Source: an uncultured Oscillospiraceae bacterium (GTDB lineage: Bacteria > Bacillota > Clostridia > Oscillospirales > Oscillospiraceae). From it: DNA of 8,809 bases. The first letter of the stretch is position 1. Every line of letters starts with the position of its first letter. Of the stretch, positions 6,041 through 8,809 are shown piece after piece. Below the pieces are notes generated by a model. It was not told the origin of the DNA. It saw nothing but the letters and a program-made list of their open reading frames with translations, and did no database searches. The translations under genes were made by a program, and so were the position numbers. The stretch spans positions 1 to 8,809 of the forward strand of contig CAJUPG010000077.1 of NCBI GenBank assembly GCA_910588455.1, read 5' to 3'.

Positions 6041-6741
6041 AAATTTTAGCCCTGGAGACCTCGGCGGTGGCCTGCTCCGCCTGCCTGTGTGAGGACGAGA
6101 CGGTTTTGGCCCAGACCTATCAGAACAGCGGCCTCACTCACAGCCGGACCCTGCTGCCTATGGTGCAGAATCTGCTGGCGGACAGCGGCCACGGCCTGGA
6201 GGAGGTTGACGTGATTGCCGTGGCCGCCGGACCGGGCTCGTTTACCGGGCTGCGTATCGGCGCGGCCACAGCCAAGGGGCTGGCCTGGGGGGGCCGCAAG
6301 CGCTGCGCCCCCTGCTCCACCCTGGAGTCCATGGCCTGGCCCCTGGCCCACCTGGAGGGAAGCCTCATCGTGTGCGCTATGGACGCCCGGCGCAGCCAGG
6401 TGTACAACGCTTTGTTTCTGGTCCGGGAGGGCGGGCTGGAGCGGCTGTGTCCGGACCGGGCGATTTCCCTGGAGGAACTGTGCGGGGAATTAAAAAATGA
6501 CCAAAATCCGAAAATCGTGGTTGGAGACGGGGCGGTTCTATGTTATAATAAATTGTTCGAGCAGGGGATCGCCGCCCGACTGGCGCCGGTTCCCCTGCGG
6601 ATGCAGTCCGCCTGGGGGGTCGCCCGGGCGGCCATGGAGTGCGCCCGGCGGGGGGAGCTGGTGGAGGGCGGCGCGCTGGCGCTGTCCTACTGCCGCCTGT
6701 CCCAGGCGGAGCGGGAACGACTGAAGAAAGAAGGGAATTAG
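6037..6741 (+). CDS. tsaB: tRNA threonylcarbamoyladenosine biosynthesis protein TsaB
   Basis: 234 aa, normal for TsaB. It is an ASKHA-fold paralogue of TsaD that lacks the full active site and acts as the platform joining TsaD and TsaE in t6A synthesis. Motifs: 'MKILALETSA' (1-10), 'THSRTLLPMV' (34-43), 'AAGPGSFTGLRIGAATAKGLA' region (63-83), 'MDARRSQVYNALF' (115-127), and a C-terminal 'ALSYCRLSQAERE' (205-217), the usual position of the P-x-YLR-xx-AE motif. The ATG overlaps the tsaE stop; GGAGG at 6022-6026 lies 10 bases upstream. In many Firmicutes rimI and tsaD come next; here upp follows 2 bases after the stop, so tsaD must be elsewhere or beyond the window. A promoter-like element sits inside the gene near 6521-6549. 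Confidence 0.95.
   Translation: MKILALETSAVACSACLCEDETVLAQTYQNSGLTHSRTLLPMVQNLLADSGHGLEEVDVIAVAAGPGSFTGLRIGAATAKGLAWGGRKRCAPCSTLESMAWPLAHLEGSLIVCAMDARRSQVYNALFLVREGGLERLCPDRAISLEELCGELKNDQNPKIVVGDGAVLCYNKLFEQGIAARLAPVPLRMQSAWGVARAAMECARRGELVEGGALALSYCRLSQAERERLKKEGN
6521..6549 (+). promoter_or_regulatory. Promoter-like element inside tsaB, upstream of upp
   Basis: The sequence shows TTGGAG (6521-6526), a 17-base spacer, and a perfect TATAAT (6544-6549). TG at 6541-6542 makes it a full extended -10 (TGnTATAAT). It stands out in otherwise very GC-rich coding DNA, in a local AT-rich patch of tsaB. A transcript from here would start near 6556 and reach the upp start after about 190 bases. The -35 matches consensus at only three of six positions. 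Activity is inferred. Confidence 0.4.
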
Positions 6742-6743
6742 TC

Positions 6744-7379
6744 ATGTTTGACGAAAAAGTACACGTTCTGGACCACCCTCTGCTCCAGCATAAGCTGAGT
6801 ATCCTGCGGGATAAAAACACCGGCGTGAAGGAATTTCGGGAGATCGTCTCGGAGATGGCGGCGCTGGAGTGCTACGAGGCCACCCGGGACCTGCCCCTGG
6901 AGGACGTGGAGATCGAGACCCCCATCACCACCGGCAAGTTCAAGAGCATCGCGGGCAAAAAGCTGGCCATTGTTCCCATTCTCCGGGCGGGCCTGGGGAT
7001 GGTGGACGGCATTTTGAATCTGATCCCCTCCGCCAAGGTGGGCCACATCGGCCTGTACCGAGACCCGGACACCCACGTCCCTGTGGAGTATTACTGCAAA
7101 ATGCCCAGCGACATCGCCGAGCGGGAGGTCATCGTTCTGGACCCCATGCTGGCCACCGGCGGCTCCGCTGTGGCGGCCATCCAGTTCATGAAGAATTACG
7201 GCTGCCAGCACATCAAGCTGATGAACATCCTGGCTGTGCCCGAGGGCATCCAGGCCGTGCGGGAGGCCCACCCGGACGTGGAAATCTACGTGGCGGCGGT
7301 GGACCCGGGGCTGAATGACCACGCCTATATCGTTCCCGGCCTGGGCGACGCCGGAGACCGGATTTTCGGCACCAAATAA
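6744..7379 (+). CDS. upp: Uracil phosphoribosyltransferase
   Basis: 211 aa, standard length (about 208-210). It makes UMP from uracil and PRPP in the cytosol, the pyrimidine salvage step. Motifs: 'HPLLQHKLSILRDKNTGVKE' (11-30), 'RDLPLEDVEIETPI' (48-61), 'VPILRAGLGMVDG' (77-89), 'HIGLYRDPDT' (101-110), the PRPP-binding loop 'VLDPMLATGGSA' (131-142), and the uracil-binding 'GLNDHAYIVPGLGDAGDR' (189-206). The ATG at 6744 is chosen because it gives the usual family N-terminus and has AAGGG about 8 bases upstream; a longer in-frame opening lies wholly inside tsaB. It begins 2 bases after tsaB and its last base is the first base of the next ATG (TAATG), so it is coupled to the unknown gene downstream. 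Confidence 0.97.
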   Translation: MFDEKVHVLDHPLLQHKLSILRDKNTGVKEFREIVSEMAALECYEATRDLPLEDVEIETPITTGKFKSIAGKKLAIVPILRAGLGMVDGILNLIPSAKVGHIGLYRDPDTHVPVEYYCKMPSDIAEREVIVLDPMLATGGSAVAAIQFMKNYGCQHIKLMNILAVPEGIQAVREAHPDVEIYVAAVDPGLNDHAYIVPGLGDAGDRIFGTK

Positions 7380-8527
7380 TGAAAATCCAGTGCCATTTCC
7401 TCACAAAACGGCGCAATCTCCTCCTGCGGAAAATCGCCGGCATCTGCCGGGAGCTGGGATATGAGCTGGAGATCGACGAGACGGCGCTGCACATCTGGCC
7501 CTGCCCCATGACGGAGCTGGCCATCGGCTGGAGGCGCAAGAGCATACTGCTGAGCAGTATGTGGGAGTTCGCCGGAGGGTGCGACACCACCCAGGGTGGT
7601 CCGGGGCTGCACCAGGCGGTGGCCGGCCTGCTGGACCGGATCACCCAGGAGGGAGTCAAGGACCTGTCCGTGGAGGACGACACGGGCTACTGGGACCACC
7701 GGGACTTCGGGCGGCTGCAAAAGGAGAGCTTTGGGCCCTGGTTCGCCCAGAAGCGGGGCCAGAAGCAGGAGTACCTCTGCTGGGACGAGGACCTGTATCA
7801 GCCGGAGTGCATCCCGGATACGGTAGTTACCCCCCTGGGGCGGTTCACCCGGCAGGAGCTGCGCCGGCTGGAGCCCGACCGGTTTTTCCTGTGGCCCGGA
7901 GGAGGGAAGGATGCGCTCTATTACCGCAACCGGGCGCTCTATGACCTGTGGACCAACTGCCACTATACCCCCGACGACCCGGTGAACGAGGATATTTTGG
8001 AGAATCTGGAAAAAGCCCACTGGGCGGACCCGGACCTTCCCCTGCCGGTGAGCGCCTATCGGGAGGTCTGTATTTTAAGCGGCCGGGATTTTCAGATTCC
8101 CGAGGACGCTCCGGAGCTTGCGGAGCAGTTTCAGCCCGGCTACCGAAAGGGTTTTGTGAAAAACCGCATTGGAAGCCTGCGCTTCATCCTGCCGGGCAGC
8201 TACCGGTTTTCGGTGGAGCGGCTGCCCAACGGCTCCCTGGGGAGCCTGTGGCAGAACGAGTCGGAGGACAGCCCCCAGTGGCGGGTGAGCGGATTTATGC
8301 GGGAGAACGGCCAGCAGGCCGCCTATGCGGCGGATTTTTCCGCCATGCAGGACATCGAAACCATCCCCCTGAAGCATGGCAAGGCCCGGATGGGCTGGAG
8401 CGGGGAGCAGATCACCTGCGAGGCCGTGGTGGGCGCGGGGCTGTATCTGTTCAACATCACCTGCCGCACCCTGGAGCAGCGGGAGGAGAGTCTGGACCTG
8501 CTGCGTCAAATCGAGAGCTGCTTGTAA
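7379..8527 (+). CDS. Protein of unknown function coupled to upp
   Basis: 382 aa, not recognised. It starts at ATG overlapping the upp stop by one base (TAATG) and has no clear Shine-Dalgarno of its own, so translation probably depends on upp. No signal peptide or membrane helix is visible; a cytosolic protein is expected. The N-terminal part (about 1-240) is rich in W, Y and charged residues, with 'RRNLLLRKIAGICRELGYELEID' likely helix-strand (11-33), 'DDTGYWDHRDFGRLQ' (100-114), 'TPLGRFTRQELRRLEPDRFFLW' type segment (151-172) and 'YYRNRALYDLW' (181-191). The C-terminal part (about 262-382) alternates short strand-like runs ('GSLRFILPGSYRF', 'WRVSGFM', 'GLYLFNITCRTLEQREESLDLLRQIESCL'), a layout reminiscent of DcrB/PsbP-like sandwich domains; that is a guess from pattern alone. 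GC is as high as in its neighbours, so no sign of recent transfer. Its last 22 bases overlap recO. Confidence 0.85.
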   Translation: MKIQCHFLTKRRNLLLRKIAGICRELGYELEIDETALHIWPCPMTELAIGWRRKSILLSSMWEFAGGCDTTQGGPGLHQAVAGLLDRITQEGVKDLSVEDDTGYWDHRDFGRLQKESFGPWFAQKRGQKQEYLCWDEDLYQPECIPDTVVTPLGRFTRQELRRLEPDRFFLWPGGGKDALYYRNRALYDLWTNCHYTPDDPVNEDILENLEKAHWADPDLPLPVSAYREVCILSGRDFQIPEDAPELAEQFQPGYRKGFVKNRIGSLRFILPGSYRFSVERLPNGSLGSLWQNESEDSPQWRVSGFMRENGQQAAYAADFSAMQDIETIPLKHGKARMGWSGEQITCEAVVGAGLYLFNITCRTLEQREESLDLLRQIESCL

Positions 8528-8809
8528 AAATCCAGGGTGCCGAAGCCCCGGTCCAGCTGGAGGAGCAGGTAGCGCTCGGAAAGTGCTTCTAATTGATGTA
8601 AGCTGGCCCCGTCCAGCCGGAAGGAGAAGAGCTTTTTCGGGTCTGCGCAGACAATCCGCCGCAGGGCCGCCAGGGCGGCGGGGGAGAGGGGCGCGGAGTC
8701 CTCCTCCGGGCGGCAGGCTTTGCAGTACAGCAGCCCCTCCAGAGGGTGGAACCGGGGCGATGCTTCTTTGAATGATGTTTTCCTGTCACCCTGCACCCCT
8801 TCATAATAC
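8506..8809 (-). CDS. recO: DNA repair protein RecO, C-terminal part (start beyond window)
   Basis: Minus-strand frame open from the window edge to TGA at 8508-8506; about 100 codons are visible. RecO binds DNA and RecR and helps load RecA in the RecFOR recombination-repair pathway. The part seen matches the RecO C-terminal domain: 'SPRFHPLEGLLYCKAC' carries the second CxxC of the zinc site, followed by 'LSPAALAALRRIV', 'KKLFSFRLDGASLHQLEALSERYLL' type helices, and the family ending 'LDRGFGTLDFYKQL'. The first CxxC pair and the N-terminal OB domain should lie beyond base 8809. The in-frame GTG at 8796 is not taken as a start because the frame continues upstream (Y-Y-E-G before it). The call rests on the end of the protein only. 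Confidence 0.85.
   Translation of the reverse strand, partial: YYEGVQGDRKTSFKEASPRFHPLEGLLYCKACRPEEDSAPLSPAALAALRRIVCADPKKLFSFRLDGASLHQLEALSERYLLLQLDRGFGTLDFYKQLSI

Noticed and set aside
6639..6743. N-terminal extension of Upp inside tsaB
   Set aside because: The extension is not part of the family, and ATG at 6744 has a ribosome site and gives a 211-aa protein of normal length.

Overview
The window looks like chromosomal DNA from a GC-rich member of the Clostridia, most probably a gut Oscillospiraceae/Flavonifractor-type organism. This is inferred from the two-subunit class I (iron-sulfur) fumarase, the DegV protein, strong GGAGG-type ribosome binding sites, GTG starts, AT-rich intergenic promoters and high GC coding sequence. 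It is a housekeeping region. I see no insertion sequence, phage gene, CRISPR array, tRNA or rRNA. Coding density is very high: the longest non-coding stretches are about 118 bases (5491-5608) and 98 bases (2167-2264).

Layout. (1) Positions 1-2208, plus strand: the 3' two-thirds of htpG (Hsp90 chaperone), a DegV-family fatty-acid-binding protein, and a strong intrinsic terminator. (2) Positions 2216-4324, plus strand: a promoter region followed by the alpha and beta subunits of fumarate hydratase. A 216-aa protein of unknown function lies between them, reads in the same direction, and has lower GC. (3) Positions 4315-5490, minus strand: a RodA/FtsW-family (SEDS) cell-wall polymerase, tail to tail with the fumarase beta gene. 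(4) Positions 5491-5608: a short divergent promoter region with a 10-bp inverted repeat that contains an extended -10-like element on each strand. (5) Positions 5609-8527, plus strand: tsaE, tsaB (tRNA t6A modification), upp (uracil salvage) and a 382-aa protein of unknown function, all overlapping or within 2 bases of each other. A promoter-like element inside tsaB may serve upp separately. (6) Positions 8506-8809, minus strand: the C-terminal part of recO, overlapping the tail of the 382-aa gene.

The most interesting items are the unknown gene that splits the two fumarase subunit genes, the unknown 382-aa gene translationally coupled to upp, and the regulatory arrangement at the rodA/tsaE divergent region. 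I did not find convincing evidence of a new defence or mobile system.
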